A stretch of 64,000 bases of DNA from Fretibacter sp964410285 (GTDB lineage: Bacteria; Pseudomonadota; Alphaproteobacteria; Caulobacterales; Maricaulaceae), in contig CAYPFR010000001.1 of the NCBI GenBank assembly GCA_964410285.1, positions 496,001-560,000 of the forward strand, given 5' to 3'. The translations under genes and the position numbers were made by a program. This document shows, in pieces, positions 8,471 to 16,511 of the stretch. Positions within the stretch are counted from its first letter, which is position 1. The number at the start of each line of letters is the position of its first letter. Below the pieces are notes generated by a model that saw only the letters and a list, made by a program, of their open reading frames with translations, did not search any database and had not been told where the DNA came from.

Positions 8471-9268
8471 ATGATCGAGCATATTGATGCCAAATCCGGA
8501 TTTGAGAAAAAATCCGAACGGATAGAAATCCGCGTGAGCCATCGTAAAAAACAGGCATTCAATGAAGCCTGCGACACGCAGGGCGATACACCATCTAGCG
8601 CGCTACGCCGTTTTATTGACGGTTATATCCGGCGCGCTGATCAAGATATATTTAAGGACGGGATGCGTGCTATGTTTAGGGGTGCGCGCCGACAATGGGT
8701 CCCGCTGACAATGAGCGCTGCTGTGCTGGCGTCTTTGCTGCTGATCGGCGGTTATTATTCAGGCAAAGCGCTGCGCGGCCCCGTGCAGGATGGGCCGATT
8801 GTCACCGCGAGTACGGAAGAATTCCCGCCCATAAATTACTCACTTTTTGCTGCCTATGACAAGAATGCTAATGGCGTGCTGGATTTGGGCGAAGTGGCAG
8901 AAAATGATGAACATTTGCACCGCGTACTTAATCTCGATGGTGAAGCGGGCATTTCGCCTGCGGAGTTTTACGAGGTGGGGGATATGGACTGGACTTTTAT
9001 ACAAAAAGGTAGCGTTCAATTGGGGGAAACTGCTTTCATGGAAGAAGACGAGCCCATTCCCTCTGTACGGACCAAGCAAATTGATGGCGAAGTCACGAAA
9101 ATTGTGATTTTTGATTTAAGTGACCCCTTGGCCCCCTCAATACAAATATCCCCTCTTAATGGCGGCGAACCCGTAAAGCGAGAAAACCTTCCTGAGAGTA
9201 TTCGGCGCTTGGTGCCTAAAAACCCAAAGAGCCTGAAGGTGACAACACGCCGCCCGACCGATCTGTAA
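8471..9268 (+). CDS. Membrane-anchored ribbon-helix-helix protein with EF-hand domain
   Basis: I do not know this 265-residue protein as a named family, but three parts can be read. Residues 16-54 look like a ribbon-helix-helix DNA-binding fold (ERIEIRVSHRKKQAF followed by two helices). Residues 78-96 form one membrane helix. Residues 130-141 are a canonical EF-hand loop, DKNANGVLDLGE, followed by a weaker second loop around DGEAGISPAEF. By the positive-inside rule the N-terminus should be cytoplasmic and the calcium loop periplasmic. ATG at 8471 follows GGAG; an ATG at 8453 lacks a ribosome site. A one-component sensor linking periplasmic calcium to gene control is an inference. Confidence 0.7.
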   Translation: MIEHIDAKSGFEKKSERIEIRVSHRKKQAFNEACDTQGDTPSSALRRFIDGYIRRADQDIFKDGMRAMFRGARRQWVPLTMSAAVLASLLLIGGYYSGKALRGPVQDGPIVTASTEEFPPINYSLFAAYDKNANGVLDLGEVAENDEHLHRVLNLDGEAGISPAEFYEVGDMDWTFIQKGSVQLGETAFMEEDEPIPSVRTKQIDGEVTKIVIFDLSDPLAPSIQISPLNGGEPVKRENLPESIRRLVPKNPKSLKVTTRRPTDL

Positions 9269-9485
9269 GCTGGGAGCGCGGTAGATCTACGCCTGCCTTG
9301 AGTTTTTCCAATCATGAATACCGTGTCCGGACTAAACCTCGCCATGATGGGCCCTTAACCACCCTCTCCAATTTGTAATGAAATTGGGCTTTATATTCAG
9401 CTTGGATTAAACTGGCTTTTGCTACGAACCGTTATAGATTGCTGCCGTTATGGAAAGCAGTCACTCGGTAGAGTAGGTGAGCATT

Positions 9486-10172
9486 ATGAATAAAATCATG
9501 TTGATGAGCATAGCCAGTCTTGGACTTTTGGGCGGATCGCTCGGCGTAAGCGCGGCGGCGCAAGCGCCTGTGCAAGCACAGCTCCAAGCTCAAGCTCCGG
9601 GTCAAGTGCCCGCTTTTACCGATCCGCAAAATGTCCCCGCTGATCTGGCCCGCGTCGACGCTGCGCTTAACAACACCTCGAGTTTTTCTGGTCGCTTTGT
9701 GCAATATGCGGCTGACGGCAGCGTGGAACAGGGGCAGATTTATTTGCAGCGTCCGGGACGGCTGCGCTTTGAATATGATGCGCCCAGCCCTCTTTTGATC
9801 GTCTCTGACGGGGTGACCATGACGCAGCAGGACCGCGCGCTGGAGACGATTGACCGCGTGCCTTTGGCTTCAACCCCGCTCAATTTTTTCTTGAAAGAAA
9901 ATGTCGATCTCGCCCGCGATACCGAAGTGGTCGCCGTGCAGAAATTTGTCAATGAATGGCGCATCGCCGCGCGCGATGGCTCGGGGGAAATGGACGGGGT
10001 GATTACGATGATTTTTGAAGCACAAACGCTCGCGCTCAAAGAATGGGTCATTACAGATGGATTCGGTGGAAATACGCGGGTGGTTTTGTCAAACCTGCGT
10101 TATAATGAGCGGCTTAACCCGCGGCTCTTTACGCCGCCGCGTTCGGACAACCGCCGCGATCGCCGCCGCTAG
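9486..10172 (+). CDS. lolA: Outer-membrane lipoprotein carrier protein LolA family
   Basis: The 228-residue periplasmic protein has a signal peptide (residues 1-22, ending ...SAAAQA), a Gln/Ala/Pro-rich linker, and the LolA fold. Family cues are FSGRFVQYAADGSVEQGQI, RPGRLRFEYDAPSP and PLNFFLKENVDLA. LolA ferries lipoproteins from LolCDE at the inner membrane to the outer membrane. ATG at 9486 has AGGTGAG upstream and is preferred over GTG at 9477. The next gene is xthA, 61 bp on; a lolA-xthA neighbourhood is common in this class. Confidence 0.88.
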   Translation: MNKIMLMSIASLGLLGGSLGVSAAAQAPVQAQLQAQAPGQVPAFTDPQNVPADLARVDAALNNTSSFSGRFVQYAADGSVEQGQIYLQRPGRLRFEYDAPSPLLIVSDGVTMTQQDRALETIDRVPLASTPLNFFLKENVDLARDTEVVAVQKFVNEWRIAARDGSGEMDGVITMIFEAQTLALKEWVITDGFGGNTRVVLSNLRYNERLNPRLFTPPRSDNRRDRRR

Positions 10173-10233
10173 ATCTTTGGCTGACCTTTAATCAGGCCTT
10201 TTAGAATCGGGCAGGGCGCTATATGGCTGCCCT

Positions 10234-11070
10234 ATGGATATAAAAGTTGCTAGCTGGAATATTAATTCCGTCCGTCTTCGTATTGATCAGGTTATTCGTT
10301 TCCTAAATGAGCAGCAACCCGATGTGCTGGGGCTACAGGAAATTAAATGCCAAAATGAACAATTCCCCTATGAGGCTTTTCGCGAAGCGGGATATGGTGA
10401 TATCGAGGTTGCGGGAATGAAAGGCTATCACGGCGCGGCCACTGTTAGCCGATTGCCCATGGAGCGCCTTGAGACGGATTTTTGCCCGCTTGGCCATGCT
10501 CGCCATGTTAGCACGCGCGTGATCGCGGGCGACCTTTCAAAGGGCGGGCAGGATTTCGAATTTCACAATTTTTATATTCCCGCCGGCGGGGACGAGGCTG
10601 ACCCACAGGTCAATGATAAGTTTAGGCATAAACTCGATTTTATCGAAAATATGCGCGCCTATTTCACCGAACGTTTCGCAAAGGGTGATGATCAGCAAAT
10701 CCTAGTGGGCGATTTTAATATCGCCCCGCATGAAAATGATGTCTGGAATCATAAGCAGCTTCTCAAAGTTGTCTCCCACACGCCCATGGAAGTGACCCTG
10801 CTTAAGACGCTGCAAGATACGCATAATTTTACCGACACTGCGCGGCTGCACCGCACGGATGACGAGAAAATTTATAGCTGGTGGAGCTACCGCGCCAAAG
10901 ATGTCTTCGCGAGTAACCGGGGACGCAGGCTCGACCATATATGGGTCAGTCCCGCTTTGCATGAGGCGGCGGATGCGGCGGGCCGCGATGGCTATAAAGT
11001 TCATCTGGATTGCCGCGTGTGGGAAAAGCCGTCAGATCATGCGCCGATCACGCAGGTCTTGTCTTTATAG
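10234..11070 (+). CDS. xthA: Exodeoxyribonuclease III
   Basis: This 278-residue endonuclease/exonuclease/phosphatase-fold enzyme cuts at abasic sites and degrades 3' ends in duplex DNA. The catalytic motifs are in order: SWNINSVRLR, LQEIKCQ (metal-binding Glu), ILVGDFNIAPHENDVWN (Asp/Asn), RRLDHIWVS and the final SDHAPI with the catalytic His. Length is normal. Its last 6 bp overlap the 3' end of the convergent lysoplasmalogenase gene. Together with nth at 5566 it gives two steps of base-excision repair in this window. Confidence 0.95.
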   Translation: MDIKVASWNINSVRLRIDQVIRFLNEQQPDVLGLQEIKCQNEQFPYEAFREAGYGDIEVAGMKGYHGAATVSRLPMERLETDFCPLGHARHVSTRVIAGDLSKGGQDFEFHNFYIPAGGDEADPQVNDKFRHKLDFIENMRAYFTERFAKGDDQQILVGDFNIAPHENDVWNHKQLLKVVSHTPMEVTLLKTLQDTHNFTDTARLHRTDDEKIYSWWSYRAKDVFASNRGRRLDHIWVSPALHEAADAAGRDGYKVHLDCRVWEKPSDHAPITQVLSL

Positions 11071-11718
11071 AGCTTGGGCGACCGAGAGCGCAAATAGCGC
11101 CTGAGCGAAAAAATAAAGCGGGGTAATAGCAAGAGCGTTACGCGGGTCTTGGGCGGCAAATCTATCGCGTCCTACGAAAAAATCAGAGATCGCGAACAGC
11201 GCAGCGGCAATTCCGATTACCCAAATGCCGCTCGCAAAGGCGTAATCCGCGGCAGTTATCAGCATAATGGCAATGATCGCGATATAAATGCCGACAGGCG
11301 CGCGCATGTCACTATCCACGGACGGCCAGACAAATTTGAAAAAAAGGAAAATGAGCAAAAGCGCGAGCGCCGCCCCGACAAAGATTCCGGCGGTGCTTTC
11401 TTGAGGGCCGAAAAATGCAAAAACATAGACGGCGTGGCCAAGCCCAAAAGCGCCCATTCCCGCCTGAAATAAAGGACGGCTCCCGCGTGAGAGGAGCGCT
11501 AGATCACCAATCGCGCAAAGCCCCAGCGCGGCGAGAATTATCTGCCCATAACTTGACGAAAGCGCCCCGCTTTGCAGGGCGATGAGAATAAACCCAAGCG
11601 CACATGCGGGCTTCATAAACCGCTGCGCGGCCGCGTCTTGCCGATATTCCGCTGCCGTGAGCGCGAGCACAGCCGCACCGTAAAGCAACAGAAGCATCAT
11701 GACAGGGGTGAGCATCAT
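11065..11718 (-). CDS. Lysoplasmalogenase, YhhN family
   Basis: The 217-residue integral membrane protein has about seven or eight hydrophobic helices across its whole length. The motifs GDLALL, GLGHAVYVFAFF and the C-terminal AISDFFVGRDRF carry the conserved acidic residues of the YhhN/TMEM86 family. Members hydrolyse the vinyl-ether bond of lysoplasmalogens; whether this organism makes plasmalogens is not known. The 3' end overlaps xthA by 6 bp. The OmpR-type regulator gene lies 26 bp upstream in the same direction. Confidence 0.82.
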   Translation of the reverse strand: MMLTPVMMLLLLYGAAVLALTAAEYRQDAAAQRFMKPACALGFILIALQSGALSSSYGQIILAALGLCAIGDLALLSRGSRPLFQAGMGAFGLGHAVYVFAFFGPQESTAGIFVGAALALLLIFLFFKFVWPSVDSDMRAPVGIYIAIIAIMLITAADYAFASGIWVIGIAAALFAISDFFVGRDRFAAQDPRNALAITPLYFFAQALFALSVAQAL

Positions 11719-11744
11719 AGCCCACCCTAACGAGCCTTGGCGTT

Positions 11745-12452
11745 TTAGCCAAGTTCCAAGCGGTATCCACCGGGTTCGGTCATCAGCAATGTCGCAGTCC
11801 CCTTGATGGGCTCAATTTTTTGGCGCAGGCGGTAAACATGTGTTTCAAGCGTATGGGTGGTCACCCCGCTATTATAACCCCAAACCTCGTGCAAGAGTTC
11901 GTCGCGGCTGACGGCTTTGCCCCCCGCGCGGTAGAGATATTTGAGGATATTTGTTTCTTTTTCGGTCAGGCGAATGTCGCGCGGCTGTTTTCCGTTTTCG
12001 TCTTTGGGCGGGGTGAGCTTTTTAAATGTCGGGGCAAATTCGTAAGGGCCGACTTGGAAAACCGCATCTTCGGATTGCTCAAAACTGCGCAAATGCGCGC
12101 GAAGGCGCGCAAGCAAGACAGCAAACCGAAACGGTTTTGTGACATAGTCATTCGCGCCAGAATTAAGACCCAGAATTTCATGCATCTCCCCGTCATTGCC
12201 AGTGAGCATGACGATCGGCGCCGCGACGCCTTGTTGGCGCATAATTCCGCAGGCTTCCGTGCCAAGCATATCAGGCAGATCCACATCCAGAATAATCAAA
12301 TCAAAAGAGTTCGCGGCAGCCGTGTTGATCCCGTCCGTCGCCGTGGCAACATCCGTTGTCTCAAATTCGTCATAGAGCGCGAATTGCGCAACGAGTTCTT
12401 CGCGGAGCGTATCATCATCGTCTACGAGTAATATACGTTTCTTAACGGCCAT
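11745..12452 (-). CDS. Response regulator, OmpR/PhoB family
   Basis: The 235-residue protein has an N-terminal receiver with acidic cluster DDDD near residue 11, phospho-acceptor Asp in IILDVDLPDMLG near residue 56 and the switch Lys in VTKPF. A C-terminal winged helix (about 140-235) ends in THTLETHVYRLRQKIEP and the wing hairpin LMTEPGGYRLEL. It resembles the alphaproteobacterial PhoB/CtrA-like regulators that stand without a kinase gene. Neither partner nor targets can be read here. AGAGAGAACC precedes the start. Confidence 0.88.
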   Translation of the reverse strand: MAVKKRILLVDDDDTLREELVAQFALYDEFETTDVATATDGINTAAANSFDLIILDVDLPDMLGTEACGIMRQQGVAAPIVMLTGNDGEMHEILGLNSGANDYVTKPFRFAVLLARLRAHLRSFEQSEDAVFQVGPYEFAPTFKKLTPPKDENGKQPRDIRLTEKETNILKYLYRAGGKAVSRDELLHEVWGYNSGVTTHTLETHVYRLRQKIEPIKGTATLLMTEPGGYRLELG

Positions 12453-12591
12453 AGTGGTTCTCTCTCTTGATCACATCCAATCCAAGTTAGGGGCGTCTTA
12501 TATAATCTCTGCGCCTCTGACTAATCGCAAGTTTATCGCAATGCATCACAAAGCTGTGTCATCTTCGGTAGGCTTCATATAGATATAGTCT

Positions 12592-13116
12592 ATGGATATT
12601 ATCATTTCTTGCCAAGATAAAACCCTGTCCTGCGGCGCTTTGGTCGTGCCAATTCGTATTGGAAAGTCGGGATTTACCCCCGCCGCGCGCGGACGGGAAG
12701 GAGATGGCAAAACGCCGCTTGGGCGCTATCATCTGCGTTTTGGACTCTACCGCGCGGACCGTCTGCCCCGCCCGCCCGCCGGAAAACATGAGCACAAGGC
12801 GCTTGTTTTTTGGCCCCTTCAGACAGATGACGGGTGGTGCGATTCGCCAGATGACGCCGCTTACAACCGCTTTGTCAGGCTACCTTATCCCGCAAGCCAT
12901 GAACGGCTCTGGCGGGAAGACGGGGCTTATGACCTCATATTGGTGATTAGCCATAATGACAGCCCGCCGGCCGCCGGACTTGGCAGCGCAGTCTTTATAC
13001 ATGTGGCGCAAAGCGATGATCGAAAGACGCTGGGATGCGTCGCCCTCACGCCGGAGTCGATGGTGCGGCTCCTGCCGAGGCTTTATGCGGGGCAAACCGT
13101 AACTATTAAGGCCTAG
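12592..13116 (+). CDS. L,D-transpeptidase (YkuD-type) catalytic domain protein
   Basis: This 174-residue protein is a stand-alone catalytic domain. The region FIHVAQSD followed by TLGCVALTPE holds the His and the catalytic Cys of the YkuD fold, and GREGDGKTPLGRY matches the family N-terminal motif. Such enzymes make 3-3 cross-links in peptidoglycan or attach proteins to it. No signal peptide is evident, which is common in this short alphaproteobacterial subgroup and leaves its location open. It is convergent with the YggS gene, 7 bp away. Confidence 0.8.
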   Translation: MDIIISCQDKTLSCGALVVPIRIGKSGFTPAARGREGDGKTPLGRYHLRFGLYRADRLPRPPAGKHEHKALVFWPLQTDDGWCDSPDDAAYNRFVRLPYPASHERLWREDGAYDLILVISHNDSPPAAGLGSAVFIHVAQSDDRKTLGCVALTPESMVRLLPRLYAGQTVTIKA

Positions 13117-13123
13117 GCCGGGT

Positions 13124-13825
13124 TCATTGTGGCCGTGGTCCGAAAAGGGCGGAGCCTAGGCGCACAGAGGTCGCGCCCATTTCTATGGCCGTTTCATAAT
13201 CACCGCTCATGCCCATGGAGAGTTTTTCAAGGCCGTTTTCACGCGCCAGATTTTTCAAAAACCAGAAATGCGGCGAAGGGGCTTGATTGGCGGGGGGAAT
13301 ACACATCAGGCCCTCTGGGGTCAGGCCATAGTCCTCGCGCATGGATTTGAGAAAGCGCGGGAGCTTCGCAGGTGTGACGCCAGATTTTTGCGGTTCTTCG
13401 CCTGTATTGACTTGCACATAAAGCCGCGGAAGGGGGCGCGGGGATTTCTCAGCTGCCTTCACCAGCGCTTTAAGCAATGAGGCGCGATCCACCGTTTCAA
13501 TAACGTCAAACAGGGCGAGCGCCGCCGCCGCTTTATTGCTTTGCAGCGGGCCAATCAAATGCAGCGTCAAATCCTTGCGCTCTACCGCAAATGTCTCGCC
13601 CCAGCGGACCTGGGCCTCTTGCACGCGGTTTTCGCCAAAGATTTTATGCCCGCGGGTGAGTAAAGCGCGCACGCGCGCGGTGGGCTGCTGTTTTGACACG
13701 GCCACAAGATCAAGCTCGGCGGGAGATCTGCCTGCGCGCTTGGCGGCGGCGGCAATGCCGCTTAAGGTGAGATTATGCCGCTCCGCGATCGTGCGGGTTT
13801 TGGGCTTTTGATTGGGATCCGTCAT
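13124..13825 (-). CDS. YggS/PROSC family pyridoxal-phosphate homeostasis protein
   Basis: The 233-residue alanine-racemase-like barrel holds PLP but has no known enzymatic turnover; the family buffers PLP and affects amino-acid balance. The PLP lysine lies in LVAVSKQQP near residue 45. GENRVQEAQ, HLIGPLQSNKA, VNTGEEPQKSGV and LSMGMSGDYETAIEMGATSVRLG are all typical. The start codon overlaps that of the divergent ThiE-like gene by two bases, so the two upstream regions lie inside each other's coding sequence. Confidence 0.92.
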   Translation of the reverse strand: MTDPNQKPKTRTIAERHNLTLSGIAAAAKRAGRSPAELDLVAVSKQQPTARVRALLTRGHKIFGENRVQEAQVRWGETFAVERKDLTLHLIGPLQSNKAAAALALFDVIETVDRASLLKALVKAAEKSPRPLPRLYVQVNTGEEPQKSGVTPAKLPRFLKSMREDYGLTPEGLMCIPPANQAPSPHFWFLKNLARENGLEKLSMGMSGDYETAIEMGATSVRLGSALFGPRPQ

Positions 13826-14474
13826 GGGCAGGACTTATCAACATTGGAGGCGAAACGAAAGCCCGCTTGTAAGGGCCGCAGCTAAGCTTTACGCAGAGCG
13901 CGACCAGTTCAGCCCGCTGGCCCCGCTTATTCTTATGAGCAGCCCTGATGTGCATGAAGATATTTGTAGCACCGCGCGCCGCGCGCCCAGAGGCTGCGCC
14001 GTTATCTATCGGCATTTCGGCGCGCAGGCGCGGGAGGAGACAGCGCGCCGATTGCGCCAGATTACATTTGCGCGCGGGCAACAATTTTTAATCGGGAATG
14101 ACCCGCAGCTTTGTATAGATGCCGGCGCCGACGGGGTGCATTTCACCCGCAGCGCCGATCTAGGCGGCGCAAATCTTTGGCGGGGTCGCTGCCCGGAGTG
14201 GCTCATTACGGCGGCGGGACTTAAGGGGGGGGACCCTGAACGCGATTATCTAGGCTATAGCGGGGATCTATCCGTCATCGATGGGCTTTTAGTGAGCGCC
14301 GTTTTTCCTAGCGCCAGCCCCAGTGCGGGCAAGCCCATTGGCCGCGCGCACTTTGCAAATATATGCCGGGCCCTAAAGGTGCCCGTAATGGCGCTCGGCG
14401 GGGTGAGCGATCAAACTGCGCCCCAGCTTATCGGTAGCGGCGCGGCGGGACTGGCGGGAAGATTTGTTTTCTAA
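13824..14474 (+). CDS. Thiamine-phosphate synthase-like (ThiE/TenI) protein
   Basis: The 216-residue TIM-barrel protein has the family pattern: AVIYRHFG, the basic strand region FLIGND near position 85, DGVHFTR, then VSAVFPSASPSAGKPIG and the phosphate-binding end ALGGVSDQTAPQLIGSGAAG. Canonical ThiE joins HET-P and HMP-PP; TenI homologues lack that activity. The ThiE pyrophosphate motif (QLR.K) is not obvious, so a TenI-like or diverged role is possible. ATG at 13824 is used. No thiamine riboswitch is seen, and there are no other thi genes in the window. Confidence 0.7.
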   Translation: MGRTYQHWRRNESPLVRAAAKLYAERDQFSPLAPLILMSSPDVHEDICSTARRAPRGCAVIYRHFGAQAREETARRLRQITFARGQQFLIGNDPQLCIDAGADGVHFTRSADLGGANLWRGRCPEWLITAAGLKGGDPERDYLGYSGDLSVIDGLLVSAVFPSASPSAGKPIGRAHFANICRALKVPVMALGGVSDQTAPQLIGSGAAGLAGRFVF

Positions 14475-14483
14475 GCCAGGCAG

Positions 14484-14762
14484 CTAGCGCGGGTTAATCT
14501 CGATGCTAAAGGCATGAATTTGCGCAATCTCGTCTTTAAGGGCGTCCATCACGGCGCGGTGGCGGGCGAGGCGGCCAAGGGTGCCTAGCTGTTCTGAGAC
14601 GATAATCACGTGAAAATGGCTCTCGGCACTGCCGCCATCTGCGTTATGTTCCTTTGCGCCGCGGTGGTGAGCATGGTTTGCGCTCTCGTCAATCACCTCT
14701 AACTGCGACGGATTGAAGTATCTCTCAAGTTTTTCCTTGATTGCTGTCCCGATAATGCCCAT
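14484..14762 (-). CDS. BolA family protein
   Basis: The 92-residue protein has the BolA fold: the NHAHHRGA stretch, the ESHFHVIIVSEQ strand with the conserved His, and RHRAVMDALKDEIAQIHAFSI. BolA proteins pair with monothiol glutaredoxins, bind Fe-S clusters and affect cell shape and stress response. ATG at 14762 follows AAGGGA; a start 7 codons earlier at 14783 has no ribosome site. It is divergent from the J-domain gene (45 bp between starts). Confidence 0.88.
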   Translation of the reverse strand: MGIIGTAIKEKLERYFNPSQLEVIDESANHAHHRGAKEHNADGGSAESHFHVIIVSEQLGTLGRLARHRAVMDALKDEIAQIHAFSIEINPR

Positions 14763-14807
14763 TTTGCGCAGTCCCTTTTTCATATTATGTGAGTTTATAT
14801 AACCATT

Positions 14808-15422
14808 ATGGCCAGCCGTCCCAAAATTAAACGTTCTCCGCTCGATTTACGCATTAATCCACCAAAGGATGAGCTGCCGCCAGAGGAAAAGCAGTGCGAT
14901 TGGGCGGGATGTACACGCATGGGCGGCTGCAAAGCGCCAAAAAGCCCTGAGCGTTTGCGCGACTATTTTAATTTCTGTCAGGCCCATGCCCGCGAGTATA
15001 ATAAAAACTGGAACTTCTTCTCTGGTATGTCCGATGCCGACATTACCGAATGGCAGGTCGGCGCCCGTCACGGCCACCGCCCGACATGGGACGTGCGCAA
15101 GAACACAGGGGAGCGCGCCAAAGCCAATAAGAAACGCGTGGCCGGGGGGACGGCCGCCACGGCCGAGGGCTACTCTATGTTTACCAGCGGCGAAAAAGAA
15201 ATGGCCGAGCAGCCGCGCCGGCGCCTGACGAAAATGCAGATCAAGGCGCTCAACGATCTGGGCCTTGACGAGACGGCGACAAAGGCCGATGCGCGCAAAC
15301 GCTATACTCAGCTCGTCAAGCAGCTACACCCCGATGCCAATCAAGGCAAACGCAATACCGAGGAAAGCTTTCAGCGCGTTGTTAGCGCCATGAAGGTTCT
15401 CAAAACTACCGATTTGGCCTAG
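14808..15422 (+). CDS. J-domain (DnaJ-like) protein upstream of cobS
   Basis: The 204-residue protein has a J-domain at its C-terminus (about 150-204), with the HPD tripeptide near residue 174, so it should stimulate a DnaK ATPase. The N-terminal half has four cysteines (CDWAGC near 25-30, then C in GGCKAP and FNFCQAH) that could bind zinc. A J-domain protein in front of cobS is a recurrent alphaproteobacterial arrangement, and a chaperone role for the chelatase AAA+ subunits is inferred. The cobS start follows 76 bp later. Confidence 0.82.
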   Translation: MASRPKIKRSPLDLRINPPKDELPPEEKQCDWAGCTRMGGCKAPKSPERLRDYFNFCQAHAREYNKNWNFFSGMSDADITEWQVGARHGHRPTWDVRKNTGERAKANKKRVAGGTAATAEGYSMFTSGEKEMAEQPRRRLTKMQIKALNDLGLDETATKADARKRYTQLVKQLHPDANQGKRNTEESFQRVVSAMKVLKTTDLA

Positions 15423-15498
15423 GGCCGTAAACAGATAGGCCGCACCGCCGCGCGCGATAATAGGGCCGCCGCATTAATAGGGCCGCAAAGGACAGATC

Positions 15499-16482
15499 AT
15501 GAGCGAACAATTTCCCCTAATGGCGCCGGACACAGCCGTGTCTGCGCGTAAGACCTTTAATGTTGATTTTGATATGGAGGTTCCGGCCTTTTCCAAGCGG
15601 TCTGAATATGTCCCCGAAATTGACGAGGCCTATATTTTCGATGATGAGACAACGCAGGCTATCTGCGCGGGCTTTGCCTATAATCGCCGCGTCATGGTGC
15701 AGGGCTTTCATGGCACGGGTAAATCCACCCATATTGAACAGGTTGCCGCGCGGCTAAATTGGCCGCTGGTTCGCATTAACCTCGATAGCCATGTCTCGCG
15801 GATTGATTTGGTTGGGAAGGACGCGATCGTCCTTAAAGACGGCAAACAGATCACAGAGTTTCGCGAAGGCCTCTTACCGTGGGCGCTGCAAAATCCCGTG
15901 GCCCTGACCTTTGATGAATATGATGCGGGCCGGCCTGATGTGATGTTTGTGATCCAGCGCGTACTCGAAGCGCAGGGGCGATTAACCCTGCTTGATCAAA
16001 ACAAAGTCATCACCCCGCATAGCGCCTTTCGCCTATTTGCGACCACCAATACGGTCGGCCTTGGCGATACAACGGGGCTTTATCACGGCACGCAGCAGAT
16101 TAACCAAGGGCAGATGGACCGTTGGTCACTGGTCACGCAGCTGAACTATCTGTCTTACGCCGAAGAAGAAGCCATCGTGCTCGCGAAATCACCGAGCTAT
16201 GATAATGAAGCGGGCAAGAAAACTATCGCCTCTATGGTGCGCGTCGCCGATATGACTCGCAGCAGCTTTATGGCGGGCGATATTTCCACCGTCATGTCCC
16301 CGCGAACAGTGATGAACTGGGCGGAGAACGCGCGGATTTTTGATGATAATATCGCTCACGCGTTTCGCTTGACGTTCCTGAATAAGTGCGATGAGTTAGA
16401 GCGCCCCGTAATCGCCGAATTTTACCAGCGCGCCTTTGGGACGGAGCTGCCCGAGAGCAGCGCAAATGCGGCGGCGGGGTAG
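15499..16482 (+). CDS. cobS: Cobaltochelatase AAA+ subunit CobS
   Basis: The 327-residue AAA+ ATPase has an intact Walker A (GFHGTGKSTH near residue 75), a Walker B region ALTFDEYD, and the sensor ATTNTVGLGD. CobS and CobT form the ring that drives cobalt insertion into hydrogenobyrinic acid diamide by CobN. Strong AAAGGACAG precedes the ATG. cobT follows 29 bp on. CobN is not in the window; many members of this class keep cobST without a full cobalamin pathway, so the present role may be a more general metal or MoxR-like remodelling function (inference). Confidence 0.93.
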   Translation: MSEQFPLMAPDTAVSARKTFNVDFDMEVPAFSKRSEYVPEIDEAYIFDDETTQAICAGFAYNRRVMVQGFHGTGKSTHIEQVAARLNWPLVRINLDSHVSRIDLVGKDAIVLKDGKQITEFREGLLPWALQNPVALTFDEYDAGRPDVMFVIQRVLEAQGRLTLLDQNKVITPHSAFRLFATTNTVGLGDTTGLYHGTQQINQGQMDRWSLVTQLNYLSYAEEEAIVLAKSPSYDNEAGKKTIASMVRVADMTRSSFMAGDISTVMSPRTVMNWAENARIFDDNIAHAFRLTFLNKCDELERPVIAEFYQRAFGTELPESSANAAAG

Positions 16483-16511
16483 ATCCGCGGGATGAGACGT
16501 CTCCAAAATTG

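Noticed and set aside
13826..15498. Possible thiamine or cobalamin riboswitches upstream of the ThiE-like gene and cobS
   Set aside because: The upstream gaps are too short or occupied by coding sequence, and no THI-box or B12-box core was found.
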